This document shows, one piece after another, positions 63,984-64,000 of a stretch of 64,000 bases of DNA. The notes under the pieces are model-generated. The model had not been told where the DNA came from. It did no database searches and saw only the letters and a list, made by a program, of their open reading frames with translations. The stretch is from Bacteroides graminisolvens DSM 19988 = JCM 15093. Lineage in GTDB: Bacteria > Bacteroidota > Bacteroidia > Bacteroidales > Bacteroidaceae. The stretch's first letter is position 1. Every line of letters starts with the position of its first letter. The translations under genes and the position numbers were made by a program. The DNA lies in assembly GCF_000428125.1 (NCBI RefSeq), contig NZ_KE386628.1:1386-65385 (forward strand), read 5' to 3'.

Positions 63984-64000
63984 GATAAAAGGCTCGGAAT

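Noticed and set aside
1..64000. tRNA, rRNA or tmRNA genes, insertion sequences and prophage
   Set aside because: None was recognised by eye in the intergenic regions or among the proteins; a covariance search was not possible here.

Overview
The window looks like chromosomal DNA of a gut-type Bacteroidales, most likely Bacteroides or a close relative. Upstream regions repeatedly carry the Bacteroidetes sigma-ABfr promoter (TAnnTTTG, sometimes with a TTG/TTTG about 19-20 nt upstream). The gene set is also typical of the group: BACON and PD40 lipoproteins, PL1 and GH43 enzymes, a GGGtGRT/NifU-like pair, a NagB-PIG-L fusion, and PPi-dependent phosphofructokinase. No rRNA, tRNA, CRISPR array, insertion sequence or prophage was recognised. 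Most of the window is core housekeeping DNA. The accessory-looking parts are about 25.3-30.3 kb and 61.3-64 kb.

Layout. 0-4.9 kb: a broken HAD phosphatase gene, a cupin, an ADP-ribosylglycohydrolase/DOPA-dioxygenase-like pair, a PD40 lipoprotein and a small secreted ORF. 5-8.5 kb: GGGtGRT and NifU-like genes, then a pectate lyase. 8.5-15.6 kb: a DMP19/DUF4375 protein, a lipoprotein, a Yip1-like protein, smpB, metH without its reactivation domain, and a sodium symporter with a 41-residue accessory protein. 15.6-20.7 kb: MltF-like lytic transglycosylase and udk, then Dabb protein, DsbD and a thioesterase. 20.8-25.3 kb: hisG-hisD-hisC-hisB behind a histidine-rich leader peptide and attenuator. 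25.3-30.3 kb: a candidate small RNA, 21-bp degenerate repeats, a nuclease-like DUF4268 protein, two gene remnants, and a two-component system next to a ferredoxin-flavodoxin gene whose promoter carries four exact 11-bp-spaced direct repeats. 30.5-42.5 kb: GH43, nadE, a PerR-like regulator with a 7-1-7 operator and rubrerythrin, sbcDC, a phosphoesterase, and an ECF sigma factor with a membrane partner. 42.5-61.3 kb: a translationally coupled operon (GT2, pyrC, stand-alone MetH reactivation domain), mfd, YgiQ, a TusA-like pair, an amidase-like secreted protein, the NagB-PIG-L fusion, a nitrilase, an acyltransferase, pfp and a GH25 lysozyme. 61.3-64 kb: AT-rich DNA with BACON remnants, a lipoprotein and tandem small membrane proteins.

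The genes cooperate in several ways. Methionine synthase is split: the catalytic polypeptide is at 11.1 kb and the reactivation domain at 42.6 kb. The PerR-like repressor probably controls itself and rubrerythrin. The OmpR-type regulator at 28.6 kb probably acts on the ferredoxin gene beside it. Histidine supply appears to be sensed by translation of a leader peptide. Functional statements are inferred from motifs and family knowledge read by eye; no database search was run.
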